Origin: Mycoplasma sp. CSL7491-lung
Lineage (GTDB): Bacteria > Bacillota_I > Bacilli_A > Mycoplasmatales > Metamycoplasmataceae
Assembly: GCF_018913965.1 (NCBI RefSeq)
Contig: NZ_JAHMHG010000001.1
Span: 1-64,000 of the forward strand
Direction: 5' to 3'
DNA length: 64,000 bases
The translations under genes and the position numbers were made by a program. Every line of letters starts with the position of its first letter. Positions within the stretch are counted from its first letter, which is position 1. Shown here in pieces: positions 35,701 through 47,235 of the stretch. The notes beneath the pieces were generated by a model that was not told where the DNA came from, did no database searches, and saw nothing but the letters and a program-made list of their open reading frames with translations.

Positions 35701-36038
35701 ATATTATTTTCCTTTTATTGCTATATTCAAATTTTTATTTATAAATTTTATTTTTTATTTAATTATTTGCTATTCTATTACATAGCACTTTTTTAACTTT
35801 TGAAAGAATAAGTGTTTTATATTTAATTATAAACCATTTTAATTTTAATTTTATTAATTAAATACTAAATTCAATTATAAAATTATCACTAAGAAAAAAC
35901 GTTATTTTAAGCTGATTTTTAGATATTTTATTTACTTTTTATTATATTTGGTGTTTAATTTATTAAGTTGCGAAGCGACTTATATTTTAAATAACAAAAT
36001 AACAAAATTAATTTTTTTATATATAAAGGACATTAAAA
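35701..36038. other. Divergent intergenic region between DUF31 protease and repeat protein
   Basis: The 338-base region is very AT-rich and must hold both divergent promoters. On the minus strand AAAAAAGTGCTATGTAAT resembles the eno promoter region. On the plus side an 8-bp stem TAAGTTGC / GCGACTTA (one G-U pair) with loop GAA lies at 35964-35982, likely in the leader of the repeat-protein mRNA. No ORF or RNA gene is seen. Confidence 0.45.
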
Positions 36039-38576
36039 ATGAAATTAAAAAGAAGTTTAATACTTTTAACGATTGCCGGAGTAACTGCTGCAGTTGCAAT
36101 TCCGGTGTCTATTTTAGCTGCTAATAAAGTTAAAAAAGATAATGATAAAAAAAATATTGACGAAAGTTCATCATCTAATGATAGGTTAGATAAATTAGAT
36201 AACAAAGACACATCTACAAACGGCGGTTTATCAAAAGAAGGAGAACACACAGAAACTCCAGTAGATGGTAATACTCCAAAAGAAGGAGAACACGCAGAAA
36301 CTCCAGCAGATGGTAGTGCTTCAACAGAAGGAGAACACACAGAATCTCCAGCAGATGGTAATACTCCAAAAGAAGGAGAACACGCAGAAACTCCAGCAGA
36401 TGGTAATACTCCAAAAGAAGGAGAACACGCAGAAACTCCAGCAGATGGTAATACTCCAAAAGAAGGAGAACACGCAGAAACTCCAGCAGATGGTAGTGCT
36501 TCAACAGAAGGAGAACACACAGAAACTCCAGCAGATGGTAATACTCCAAAAGAAGGAGAACACACAGAAACTCCAGCAGATGGTAGTGCTTCAACAGAAG
36601 GAGAACACACAGAATCTCCAGCAGATGGTAATACTCCAAAAGAAGGAGAACACACAGAAACTCCAGTAGATGGTAATACTCCAAAAGAAGGAGAACACGC
36701 AGAAACTCCAGCAGATGGTAGTGCTTCAACAGAAGGAGAACACACAGAATCTCCAGCAGATGGTAATACTCCAAAAGAAGGAGAACACGCAGAAACTCCA
36801 GCAGATGGTAGTGCTTCAACAGAAGGAGAACACACAGAAACTCCAGAAGATGGTGATGTAACAGCCGATACAGAACATAAAGATACTACTACAGACGAAA
36901 TAAATATTGAAAAAATTGACGGTAGAGATGAATACGGGTACTACAAAAATTTAGTATATGATTTTAATGGTAGTGGTTCTGAGAAAGAACTTAAAGGAGT
37001 ACAAGGAAATTCAACAAGTTTGTTTGATAACAGTTATGCAGGCACAGAATATTATCTTAATAAAAATAACGGTGGTGGTGATATTGCTGTTGGTGCAACA
37101 TTGACAATTTCGTTACCTAGCAAAAAACTTATTTCTAAGGTATTAGTAAAACAAGGAAAAAATAATAATGATGTGTTGAGTAAATTTGACATTCAATATT
37201 TAAATTCTGATGGTACTTGAACTAATTTTAATAAAAATGAAGGAACAAATAAAAAATTACAATTGTTTGTTAATGAACCTGTGGAAACTAATAAAGTTAG
37301 AATTATAAATAAAGCTCACTCTAGTTTTTGATTAAGAATGGATACATTTAAAGTCGGATACGAAAATGATAATTTAGATGATAATGGGTACTATCTCGGA
37401 TTAGCTCATGACCAAAATCCTGAAAATCCTGAAAAAGAAGTACAAGTACCATATGATTCTCATCCGTATGCTCATGCACTTGATTTTTATAACGATACAT
37501 ATTTACATGCTTGAAAAGGTGGCAATGATGAATCTACTAAGCATAAAATTGTGGAAAATGCAACATTTACTGTATCATTACCAAAAAAACAACCTATCAC
37601 AAAAGTATTTCTAGAACAAGGTTTATCAAACCCAAATGATATTTTAAGTAATTTCGAAATACAATATAAAGATCAATCAGGTGTCTGAGTTCCTTTCAGT
37701 GAACAGAAAGGTAATAACACAAAAACTCAAACTTTTGTAAATCATAGTGGTGTAATAACTGATAAAATAAGAATTTTAAATAAAACACAAACAGATCATT
37801 GATTTGAACTAGATTCTTTTAAAGTAGGATATGATAAAAATCAAGTAGTTTCATTCGAAAATGCAAGCAATTTTATAAATGCAACTTTCACAAAAGGTAA
37901 TTTAACTTGAAATAAAAATGAAAATCCTACATTACAAGACTCAAATGTTAATTTTAATGTTACTAATGGTTTAGAAAATAGAATTACTAATATTACACTT
38001 ACAGGTACTGAAGTTGCAAATAATCAAATATTTGCTAAGTATTCATTTAAATTTGATAATCAAGATGGTGAAGGAAAATACTTAGTTGCTACAAAAGCAG
38101 ATTTTAGAAATTGAAATGATAAATTTGTAATTACAAGAGTAGAAAATTATGAAGCTGGAGCAACTAAATTTAGAGTTTTAATTAAAGACCCAAGTATAAC
38201 ATATGAAAATGTAGGTGACTTTAAATTTTTACCATATGATCGTAATGGAAATTATAGTTCATTGGGTTATGTTGTAAATGCAAATAAACGAAAAATAAGC
38301 GAAAAGGAATTTTATATTCTTTTATTAGATTCTCAGCCTTATAACAACGGTAATGATCATACACCATATAGGGGTAAAGTAGCATATTTTAGTGAATTGG
38401 AAAACGATCTACCAATAAGATTTGAATTTTCAGATGATATTATAAGTATTGATAAAAAGACAGGAGAATATACTTATTCAGATTCTCTTAATACTAGTCT
38501 TAAAAAAGATATTTTTATTCCAAGCAGTGATACATCAGTAATAGCATTTGGTAGTTATTTAGAATTTAGAGATTAA
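36039..38576 (+). CDS. Surface protein with 15-residue tandem repeats and two discoidin-like domains
   Basis: The 845-residue protein begins with a signal or anchor segment (MKLKRSLILLTIAGVTAAVA) without a lipobox. A linker leads to fourteen copies of a 15-residue acidic repeat (EGEHAETPADGNTPK type, residues 66-275). Two related domains follow (about residues 305-445 and 450-605) with the pattern of F5/8 type C (discoidin) sugar-binding modules: each ends in a Trp-x-x-[Leu/Met/Asp]-[Asp/Ser]-[Thr/Ser]-Phe-Lys-Val-Gly motif (WLRMDTFKVGY, WFELDSFKVGY). The last 240 residues are beta-rich and unassigned. I infer a variable-length stalk carrying glycan- or protein-binding heads. The frame is intact, with TGA as Trp in the C-terminal half. 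AAAGGA precedes the ATG. Confidence 0.82.
36234..36863 (+). repeat. Fourteen tandem 45-bp coding repeats
   Basis: The array of 45-bp units encodes KEGEH[A/T]E[T/S]P[A/V]DG followed by NTP or SAS; the last unit diverges after EDG. Two unit types alternate irregularly, some neighbouring units are identical, and a block of three units recurs (units 1-3 and 10-12 share the pattern). This indicates past duplication and deletion within the array. Confidence 0.95.
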
Positions 38577-38619
38577 TAAAATTAAATAGTATGAAACTAT
38601 TAAAAAATGTAACAAAACG

Positions 38620-38658
38620 AAATATCAAGTGTAAAAGTTTTGCGCTTGGTATTTTTAT
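38620..38658 (+). terminator. Terminator after the repeat protein
   Basis: Stem AAATATCAAGTG / CGCTTGGTATTT (G-U pairs included) with a T-rich tail lies about 45 bases after the stop. Confidence 0.7.
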
Positions 38659-39284
38659 TATATTTCGATGGATTTAATTCAAAATTGAAAAACAAAATTT
38701 TGTCTCTTAGATTAGATGTAAATTTATTATTGACAAGAAATAAATTTAGAATTATTTGTTAGACCTCAATTTTAATTTTTTGTCTTTAAAAATAAATATT
38801 TTTAAAGATTTTTTTATTTTAAAATTTCCATTATAATATTTTTTATTTCAAAAAAATTTCCAATAAAAAACTAAACTTATAGTGTAAAATAAAAACATTT
38901 TCAATCTTCTATATTATATGTAAGTTTTTTATTTTTTATTTAAACAATTTTGCTACTTTAAATTATGTGAATATTTTTTACTCTGTAAATTTTTAATATT
39001 TTTTAGCTAAAATATTTTTTTAAGTTCAATTTAATTTCGATTTTTATTGATTTAGTGTTTAAATGAAGTTGAAAAAAATGACACATAAGAGTAAAAAAGT
39101 ATTTTTTAGTTAACTTAAAATCATTAAAATAAATAAAATGTTTATTTAAAAATGTTGTTTTTGGAAATAACATTTTAAAAATTATATTAATGTAATTTTA
39201 AATTCGAAGTTAAAGAATTTTTGCTAAAAGAAAAAATATTTTAGATTTAATAAAAATGTGTAATCACTTTAAAAGATTAAAAAC
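38659..39284. other. Long AT-rich gene-free region
   Basis: About 625 bases hold no ORF with a start and RBS, no tRNA-like fold and no clear repeat. Composition is even lower in G+C than its surroundings, with many A and T runs. I see no evidence of function beyond spacing. Confidence 0.55.
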
Positions 39285-39333
39285 AAATAACAAATTAAAA
39301 GCTTAAGAATAAATCTCTTAAGCTTTTAATTTG

Positions 39334-39339
<6 letters not shown>
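39285..39339 (-). terminator. Very long terminator stem after pepA copy 1
   Basis: A perfect 23-bp stem (AAATAACAAATTAAAAGCTTAAG and its complement) with a 9-base loop overlaps the pepA stop codon at 39334-39336. Confidence 0.85.
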
Positions 39340-40713
<1,374 letters not shown>

Positions 40714-40771
40714 AATATTTCCTTTCTAGTATATTAATATATATAGTTTAAATTTTACAACTTTTTTTATA

Positions 40772-42142
40772 TTAATTTTGATATTTTAGTGCAAATTCAA
40801 CTAATGTTGAAATTAATTCACCTTGAGGTTCTCCACTTCTATCTGCTGTACCCGCTACATCACAATGAATAAAATCAATATCTTTTGTAAATTCTTTTAA
40901 GAACATCGCTGCCTGACTTGAATCTGGACGAACAGTTTTTGATCAGTTAGCTAAATCAGCAACTTTAGATCCTTTGTTTCCTTTGTTGTAATCTTCATGA
41001 AGTGGCATTCTTCAAACTTTTTCATTAGCTTCTTCAGAAGCAGATTCAAATTTTTCTCATTTTTCATCATTTGTACTTCAAATACCTGTGTAAACGTTAC
41101 CCAAAGCTGTTAAAATAGATCCGGTTAGTGTTGCTACATCAATAATTGTTGTAGGTTTTAATTTTTCTGCTGCGTAGTAAATTCCATCAGCTAAAACCAA
41201 ACGACCTTCGGCATCTGTATCAACAACTTCCACTCATTTGCCACTCATTGAACGATAAACATTCTCAGGTAGTGATGCATCTGAGTTGATTCTATTATCT
41301 GTGATAGCCATAACAGCAGAAACATTAACCTTTGCTTGTAATTGCGCTAATGTTTTTACTGCATAAGCGCTAATTACAGAACCTGACATGTCGTATTTCA
41401 TACCATCCATGTAGTAACCTTTTGTATTTACACCACCTGTGTCAAAAGTAATCCCTTTTCCGACTATTGAAATGCTTTCATTGGATTTAGGGTTACCGTT
41501 GTATTTGACAACCACAACTCTTGGCTCGTGTGTGCTTCCTTTGTTAACTGATAATAATAAACCCATTCCTAATTCTTCTATTTCTTTTTTAGTTAAAACG
41601 TCAATTGTTAAGTTTGGTATACCACTAAAATCTCTTGTAATTTCTGAAGCTAATTGTTCAGAATTCAAAAAGTTTTCAGGCATAATTTGTAAATTTCTAG
41701 TTTTTTGAATATTTTCGGCCAATACAAAAAGTTTTTTAGTTAACGATGCAAATTCTTTGTGGCTTTGTTCATCTAAAATTAAGAATAATTTTTCTTTCTC
41801 TTCTTTTTCTGTTTCTATTGATTTTTTAAATAATTTTGCTTTTGCAAAATAACTTTTAAGAATAAAAGTTCTTAAAAGTGTTTTCATATCGTACACACTT
41901 AAAAAGTCTGATAATAAAATTTCATAACTTCTTTTGTGTGAAGATGCAAAATTTAATGCAAAATCAGCTAAAGCGTCTACTGTTTGGTGTTCTTTATCGA
42001 AAAACACATATGAAATTTTGTTTTCTAAATCTTCAGTTAAAACAAAGTTTTTCTTTGTTATGAATTTAGGAAATTCTTTCCCTTCGAATGCAGGTTTTAA
42101 AACTTGATTTTTACCTGTGTTTTTTTTGATTAATTTAATCAT
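40772..42142 (-). CDS. pepA: Leucyl aminopeptidase, M17 family, copy 2
   Basis: The 456-residue paralogue of the adjacent pepA has all active-site residues retained: [22 protein letters not shown] and DTDAEGRL. Its N-terminal domain differs strongly from copy 1 while the catalytic half is close, pointing to an old tandem duplication with divergence in oligomer or substrate preference. [10 protein letters not shown] replaces LQITPPNILN. One TGA at 41231-41233 is Trp. It begins inside the end of the broken yigZ gene (8-base overlap), with AAAGGAG upstream. Confidence 0.94.
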
Positions 42143-42527
42143 TTTTTGTCTCCTTTAAATATTTATCTATTGCTTGTGAACTTGATATTCTATATGCTTT
42201 AATTAGTCCTCCGGCACCTAGTTTTATGCCACCAAAATATCTAATCACAACAACTAATACATTTGAAATATTTTTTATTCGCATTAGTTCAAACATGGGT
42301 CTACCAGCAGTATTTTTAGGTTCTCCATCATCGCTAAAACCACCTGATTCGACACCATCATTATTTATTATATAACTGTAACAAATATGTCTTTATTTTT
42401 TATGTTCTTTTTTTAACTGGTTTAAAATATTTTTTAATTCTGTTTTTGATTCAAATCTAAAAATGTAAGAAATAAAACTAGATTTCTTAACCTCATATGT
42501 GATTGGATCAAAAATAGGTTTAATCAA
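42135..42527 (-). pseudogene. YigZ/IMPACT-family gene interrupted by TAA
   Basis: The frame between rbgA and pepA encodes the IMPACT N-terminal domain: KSSFISYIFRF, LKKEHKK, then RHICYSYIINNDG, ESGGFSDDGEPKNTAGRPM and VVVIRYFGGIKLGAGGLIKAY, all in one frame. A single TAA at 42393-42395 falls between KEHKK and RHICYSY, where family members usually have one residue (often Ala). TAA is a stop even in the mycoplasma code. Everything else is in frame and conserved, so the lesion looks recent, or is a sequencing error. The only start candidate is TTG at 42527. Intact members are small proteins implicated in translation stress. Confidence 0.85.
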
Positions 42528-43374
42528 AAGTTACGCCTGACATATTTTTTACTAACTGTATAAAATGATTTTGTGCTTTTTCTAAATCTAGTTTACCCTT
42601 TTCTTTATAAAAATTAAATTTGATTGCATAATCATGAAATAATGAGTAAATTTCTTTATCGTCATTAGAAGGTTTTAATCCTCAATTTTCTATTATAGTT
42701 GGATAATATTTTGATAGAAGTGCTCAAATTTTTGTAGCAACAAACTCTCTACCAAAATTTTCGCTTTTAATTGAACCAATTGCAAGTAACTTAATAGCGA
42801 CTTCCTGATCATAAAATTTAGGTAGTAATATACCAGGTGTATCTAAAAATAAAAATTCACCATTAACGACTCATTTTTGTTTAGTTGTTACACCAGGATA
42901 ATTTGCAACTTTTAATTTCGAAGTTGGAGAAACTAAATTTATTAAAGTAGATTTGCCACAATTTGGTATACCAACAACAAATGATTTTATTTTTGTTTGT
43001 ATCAATCCTTTTGCTTTGTTTCTTTCAATTCTCTCTTGACTCATTAATTTAAGTTTTTTTAAAATTATATTCTTTGATTTATTTTTTCTTAAATCTAATC
43101 AAAGAATATGTTCACCCTTAAATCTTTTTGTAATTGCATCTTTTTTACTTTGATCCATCAAATCACTTTTAGTTATTATGAATAATCTTTGCTTTTGAGG
43201 AGCGATTTTATCAAAATCTTCATTATATGAACTAATTGGACATCTTGCATCTAGTACAACGATAAAGATATCGGCAAGCGTTGCGTTTTCTTTTATTTCT
43301 CTAATCCCTTTTGCCATGTGTCCGGGATATCAATTAATTAAATTGTTGTATTCTTTTTCGTTTTCGTTATTCAT
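42520..43374 (-). CDS. rbgA: Ribosome biogenesis GTPase RbgA (YlqF)
   Basis: The 284-residue circularly permuted GTPase is needed for late 50S assembly. The N-terminal INWYPGHMAKGIREIKE is the family hallmark, followed by permuted motifs: G4 ITKSDL, then G1 GIPNCGKSTLIN, then G3 DTPG. The C-terminal RNA-binding part follows. I start at ATG 43374 rather than the internal Met at 43317 because the WYPGHMAKG block needs the upstream codons, which include a TGA Trp. It overlaps the DivIVA-like gene start region (8 bases) and the yigZ remnant. Confidence 0.94.
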
Positions 43375-43645
43375 TTTTTCCTTTTTTGATATCAGATAAT
43401 TGTGTTTTCAATCTAATTAAGTCAAATTCTAGTTGTTCCTTTTTTGTTTGAATTTTTATTAATTCTTTTTCTAATTCTTTTTTTTGCTTTTGTTCAATTT
43501 CTAAGTCGTTCAACAAAATACTAATTTCTGAATAAATTTTTTCTAGTAGTTTATCGATTTCAAGAGTACTATAACCTTTTAATGTTATTGGAATATTTAC
43601 ATTTTGAATATATTCTAAAATTTTAAAATTGCTTTTTTTATTCAT
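43367..43645 (-). CDS. DivIVA-like coiled-coil protein, 92 residues
   Basis: The small protein has an N-terminal ITLKGYSTLEIDKLLEKI, matching the DivIVA membrane-binding/dimer motif (xxxxGYxxxEVDxFLxxI), followed by an unbroken coiled coil (EQKQKKELEKELIKIQTKKEQL). Full DivIVA/GpsB proteins are longer and organise the cell pole or divisome; in a wall-less cell the role is open. It lies in an operon between the trmH-like methyltransferase and rbgA. Confidence 0.7.
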   Translation of the reverse strand: MNKKSNFKILEYIQNVNIPITLKGYSTLEIDKLLEKIYSEISILLNDLEIEQKQKKELEKELIKIQTKKEQLEFDLIRLKTQLSDIKKGKNE

Positions 43646-43648
43646 TGT

Positions 43649-44371
43649 TTATCCGTTTCTTATTTTATTTAAAATTATGGCAGCACTCATAGAGACGTTT
43701 AAACTTTCAAAACTAATTGGTATATAGATTTTTTGATCAAGTAGAGCAATTATATTTTTATCAATTCCTACACCTTCATTACCAAAAATAATAACCATAT
43801 TTTCGTTATTAAAATATGTGTCATTAAGTTTTGTTGAACTTTTATCTAAAAGTGTTCCATAAATTTCAAAACCATTTTTTTTAAGTTGTTTAATTGTGCC
43901 TATGCTATCTTTAGTTTCTACTATGTTTATTGAAAACATAGCACCTTGTGACGAACGTATTATTTTGTCATTATAAGGATCTGTGTTTTCGACTATAACA
44001 GTATCAAAATCGAATGCTTTTGCAAGTCTAAAGATGGTTCCGATATTCCCTGGATCTTGAACATTATTTAATAAAATTACTTTATTTATTTTAATATTAT
44101 TAATCTTTTTGTTATTGCATAAAGCGAAAATAGGTTGTGTTGTTTTTGTTGGTGAAATATAATCTATTAAATGTTCTTCAATTAATGTGGAATTTTTATA
44201 TTTTTCATTTCCGGGTATTTCAAAAATTTCTTCAATAATTCCGGAATTTTTAGCTTCTTCAACTAAGTGATAACCAAAAACTAAAAACTTTTTATTTTCT
44301 CTTCTATATTTTTTATCAAGTAATTTTTTTAAAAATTTAATTTTAGGATTCTGTCTACTACTTAAAATCAT
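43649..44371 (-). CDS. TrmH/RlmB-family RNA 2'-O-methyltransferase
   Basis: The 240-residue SPOUT-fold enzyme has SpoU motif 1 NNVQDPGNIGTIFRLAKAF, motif 2 IIFGNEGVGI and motif 3 IPISFESLNVSMSAAIIL, and an N-terminal substrate-binding domain (SSRQNPKIKFLKKLLDKKYR) of the kind seen in rRNA methyltransferases (TsnR/RlmB type). The exact target nucleotide cannot be told. It overlaps trmL by 14 bases. Confidence 0.9.
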   Translation of the reverse strand: MILSSRQNPKIKFLKKLLDKKYRRENKKFLVFGYHLVEEAKNSGIIEEIFEIPGNEKYKNSTLIEEHLIDYISPTKTTQPIFALCNNKKINNIKINKVILLNNVQDPGNIGTIFRLAKAFDFDTVIVENTDPYNDKIIRSSQGAMFSINIVETKDSIGTIKQLKKNGFEIYGTLLDKSSTKLNDTYFNNENMVIIFGNEGVGIDKNIIALLDQKIYIPISFESLNVSMSAAIILNKIRNG

Positions 44372-44891
44372 TTTCGATTAGAAAATCTTTCCCTTTTTCT
44401 ACTTCAAATAATGATAAGTCTTTAAAGTCTAATTGTCTCATAACTTCAAATCCTAAAATAGAAACGCAGTTTGCTAAATTAATTGATCTCATTGCAGAAA
44501 CCATAGGTATTCTCAAACAATTATCGATATTATTTTTTAAAATTTTTTTATCTATACCGGTTGATTCTCTACCAAACATTAATCAAATTTCTTTATTTTG
44601 ATTAAAGACGTTTTTATAATTTATATCAGTATAATTTTTTAATCCATATCTTGTTATGTAGTAGATGTTTTTGTCGTGATATTTTTTTGCAAATTCTTCG
44701 TAAGATGAGTGTATTTCATGTTTAATATCAGAAAGCATTCTGCCTGCACCATATCTTTTTAGATATTTTGGATGCAAATCAAAACTAGTAGGTTTTATTA
44801 TGTGTAATTTCATACCCAAAGCAAAACAAGTTCTGATAATATTACCTGTATTCGGGAAAATTTCAGGTTGATAAAGTACGATATTAATCAT
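44358..44891 (-). CDS. trmL: tRNA (cytidine/uridine-34)-2'-O-methyltransferase TrmL
   Basis: The 177-residue minimal SPOUT methyltransferase has motif 1 YQPEIFPNTGNIIRTC, the central LKRYGAGRML, motif 2 LMFGRESTGI and motif 3 RIPMVSAMRSINLANCVSI, matching TrmL/YibK, which modifies the wobble base of tRNA-Leu. One TGA (44580-44582) is Trp. It is first in the minus-strand chain trmL, trmH-like, divIVA-like, rbgA, yigZ remnant, pepA x2, and is divergent from secY. Confidence 0.92.
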
Positions 44892-45097
44892 TTTTTCTCC
44901 TTTTGTTAATATATTATTTAAATTATATATTTTTTATTATTTTTAGTGCATAAAATGTAGGATAATATGCGTTTTAAATATTATTTTTACTAAAATTAAA
45001 TTTAATTTTTTATTTTTTCTACAAAAAAATATCAATAGCAGTTGTTTATGCAAATATATTGGTTAAATTTAATAATTTTAAAAATAGAAAAATTTTA

Positions 45098-45103
45098 TAT
45101 AAT
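45098..45103 (+). promoter_or_regulatory. -10 box upstream of secY
   Basis: TATAAT lies 24 bases before the TTG start; AGAGGT at about 45117-45122 serves as ribosome-binding site. Its presence indicates that transcription of the secY cluster starts here. Confidence 0.6.
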
Positions 45104-45126
45104 TAAAATACAAAAAAGAGGTAACA

Positions 45127-46542
45127 TTGGATAGTTTAATATTATATATAAGACGTGGTTTTAGAGCATTTTCTAAATCATGAGTTTCTTTTTGAAAGAC
45201 AAAAGAATTATTAAAAAAAGGAATTTTTACATTATTATTTTTGGTTATTTTTATTTTAGGAACTTCTCTTACAGCTCCTTTCATTAGAATTCAAAATCAA
45301 AATCAACTCTCAGAAAATTCATTTTTAAATACTTTAAATTTAATAGGTGGTGGAGGTTTAAGGCAATTTTCGCTTTTTGCTTTAGGAATAAGTCCGTTTA
45401 TTAATGCATCGTTAATTATGATGATTTTACAGTCTAAAATTTTTCCGCCAATCTACAAATTGAGTCAAAGTGGTCCGCAAGGTCGTAGAAAAATAAACAT
45501 CATTACTCGTTTAGTTACTCTAATTATAGCTTATCCACAAGCCGTTTTCTTAGTCAAGTCATTATCTGCGCAAGGAACAAGAGGTTTTATCGAAATTGTT
45601 GGAACAAACATTTTAAGCGAATCTACTTTAATATATTTTATAATTCCAATCATTTTAACATCTGCTTCATTGGTTGCGTTATTTATTTCAGAACAAATAA
45701 CTAACAAAGGTATAGGGAACGGGACTAGTTTAATTATTTTTACTGGTATAGCCGCAAGGTTACCGTATCAATTTAAGAATGCGGTAGAGTATTACATCGG
45801 TGGTAATGGCTCTAGTGGAGTTATGACCGGTATAATTGATGTTGTTACATATTTTAGTGTTTATTTATTGACTATTTTAATAATTGCTATATTTTATGTA
45901 GCGGAACGTCATATTCCGATTCAACAAGTTGGTGCAGGACGTTCAAGAAATCGTAAAGAAATGGGTAAATTACCTATTAAAGTTAATCCTGCAGGAATTA
46001 TGCCAATTATCTTTGCTATGATGGTTTTATCATTTCCTACTATGATTGCAAATTTACTTCCAGAGACAAGTATAGCGAAACAATGAATTAATACTAATCT
46101 TCAATTTACACAACCTGTAGGATTTACTTTACTAGTTGTGATTGTTTGAGTATTTTCATTATTAATGGGAATTCAACAATCAAAAGTCGATAAAATAGCC
46201 GAAGATTTTACAAAAAATTCAACTTTTATACCTGGTCTTAGACCAGGAGAAGAAACTCAAGATTATTTAATAGGTACAGTTTTTAGATTAAGTGTATTTT
46301 CTTCTATTTATTTATTAATTTTAGGAAGTATGCAATTTGTACAAATAATGGCCGGTATTCTTCCACAAAGTATTGCTTTTGGTGGTACAGGATTAATGAT
46401 TTTAGTTTCTACAAGTATTGAAACTTTAGATCAACTTAAAGCAAGAAGAAAAACAATGCGTTTAGCGAGAGCAAAACGTCTATCGAGAGATATTAATGAT
46501 ATTAACGATGTAAACAATGTAGATGAAGGATTATTGTGATAA
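45127..46542 (+). CDS. secY: Preprotein translocase subunit SecY
   Basis: The 471-residue channel protein of the Sec translocon has ten membrane spans. Recognisable parts are LGISPFINASLIMMIL (TM2), the SQSGPQGRRKIN loop, SEQITNKGIGNGTSLIIF, and the conserved IMPIIFAMMVLSFPT region. The start is TTG at 45127 behind AGAGGT; no ATG or GTG fits before the first span. The true stop is TAA at 46540-46542, since TGA at 46537 is Trp; the adk start lies inside this end. It begins a shortened spc/alpha operon with no ribosomal gene upstream. Confidence 0.95.
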
Positions 46543-47174
46543 CAAAAAATTTAATTTTTATGGGTCAACCTGGTGCTGGAAAAGGTACAGTGGCAGAGTT
46601 AATAACAAAAGAAACTAATTTAGTTCATTTATCAACTGGTAATATTTTTAGAACAGAAATAAAAAATAAAACAACACTAGGATTAAAAGTTCAAGAATAT
46701 GTTAATTCTGGAGGATATGTTCCAGACGAAATAACCAACGAAATAGTATTTAATGCTATAAGTAAATTAAAAAATGAAGGTAAATACTTTATTTTGGATG
46801 GGTACCCAAGAACAGTACAACAAGCCGAGTACTTAAAAAGTTTAAAAGAATTTGAATTTGATGTAATTGAAATAAGAGTTACTCAAGAAGTTGTTTTAGA
46901 ACGTCTTGGAGGAAGAAGAACATGTTCTAAGTGTGGTACAGGTTACCATATTAAATTTAAACCAAGTAAAGTTGCTGGAAAATGTGACTTAGATGGTGCT
47001 GACTTGATAATAAGAAATGATGATACTGAAGAAAAAATAGTAAATAGATTAAAAATTTATCAAGAACAAACAAAACCATTATTAGACTACTACATAGGCA
47101 TGAACGAGTTAAAAGTGGTTGATGGAAGTTTAGCTCCAGAACAAGTAGCAAAAAAAGTACTTGGAATTTTATAA
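46536..47174 (+). CDS. adk: Adenylate kinase
   Basis: The 212-residue enzyme interconverts ATP+AMP and 2 ADP. The P-loop is GQPGAGKGT; LSTGNIFRTEI, DGYPRT and the LID domain with Zn ligands CSKCGTGYH, later Cys and Asp (KCDLDGADL) are seen. The start is GTG at 46536, overlapping the secY end by seven bases. A hairpin with T run follows, which may reduce transcription into map. Confidence 0.96.
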   Translation: MITKNLIFMGQPGAGKGTVAELITKETNLVHLSTGNIFRTEIKNKTTLGLKVQEYVNSGGYVPDEITNEIVFNAISKLKNEGKYFILDGYPRTVQQAEYLKSLKEFEFDVIEIRVTQEVVLERLGGRRTCSKCGTGYHIKFKPSKVAGKCDLDGADLIIRNDDTEEKIVNRLKIYQEQTKPLLDYYIGMNELKVVDGSLAPEQVAKKVLGIL

Positions 47175-47189
47175 AATTTTGTTAAAATT

Positions 47190-47217
47190 TAGATACTTTT
47201 GGTATCTATATTTTTTA
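47190..47217 (+). terminator. Intra-cluster terminator between adk and map
   Basis: Stem TAGATAC / GTATCTA with loop TTTTG is followed by TATTTTTT. A weak -10-like TATACA lies right after it, before the map RBS (AAGGAG). Confidence 0.6.
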
Positions 47218-47235
47218 TACATTTAAGGAGAATTT

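Noticed and set aside
36017-36861. Long open frames on both strands across the 45-bp repeat array (for example a 272-residue Cys/Ser/Pro-rich minus-strand frame)
   Set aside because: The 45-bp unit is a multiple of three, so any frame open in one unit is open in all. These frames lack ribosome-binding sites, while the plus-strand frame continues into conserved domains.
36234-36863. CRISPR-like array
   Set aside because: The repeats are directly adjacent without unique spacers and encode a regular 15-residue peptide.
38659-39284. Possible RNA gene or origin in the long gene-free stretch
   Set aside because: I found no DnaA-box cluster, tRNA-like fold or stable hairpin apart from the flanking terminators.
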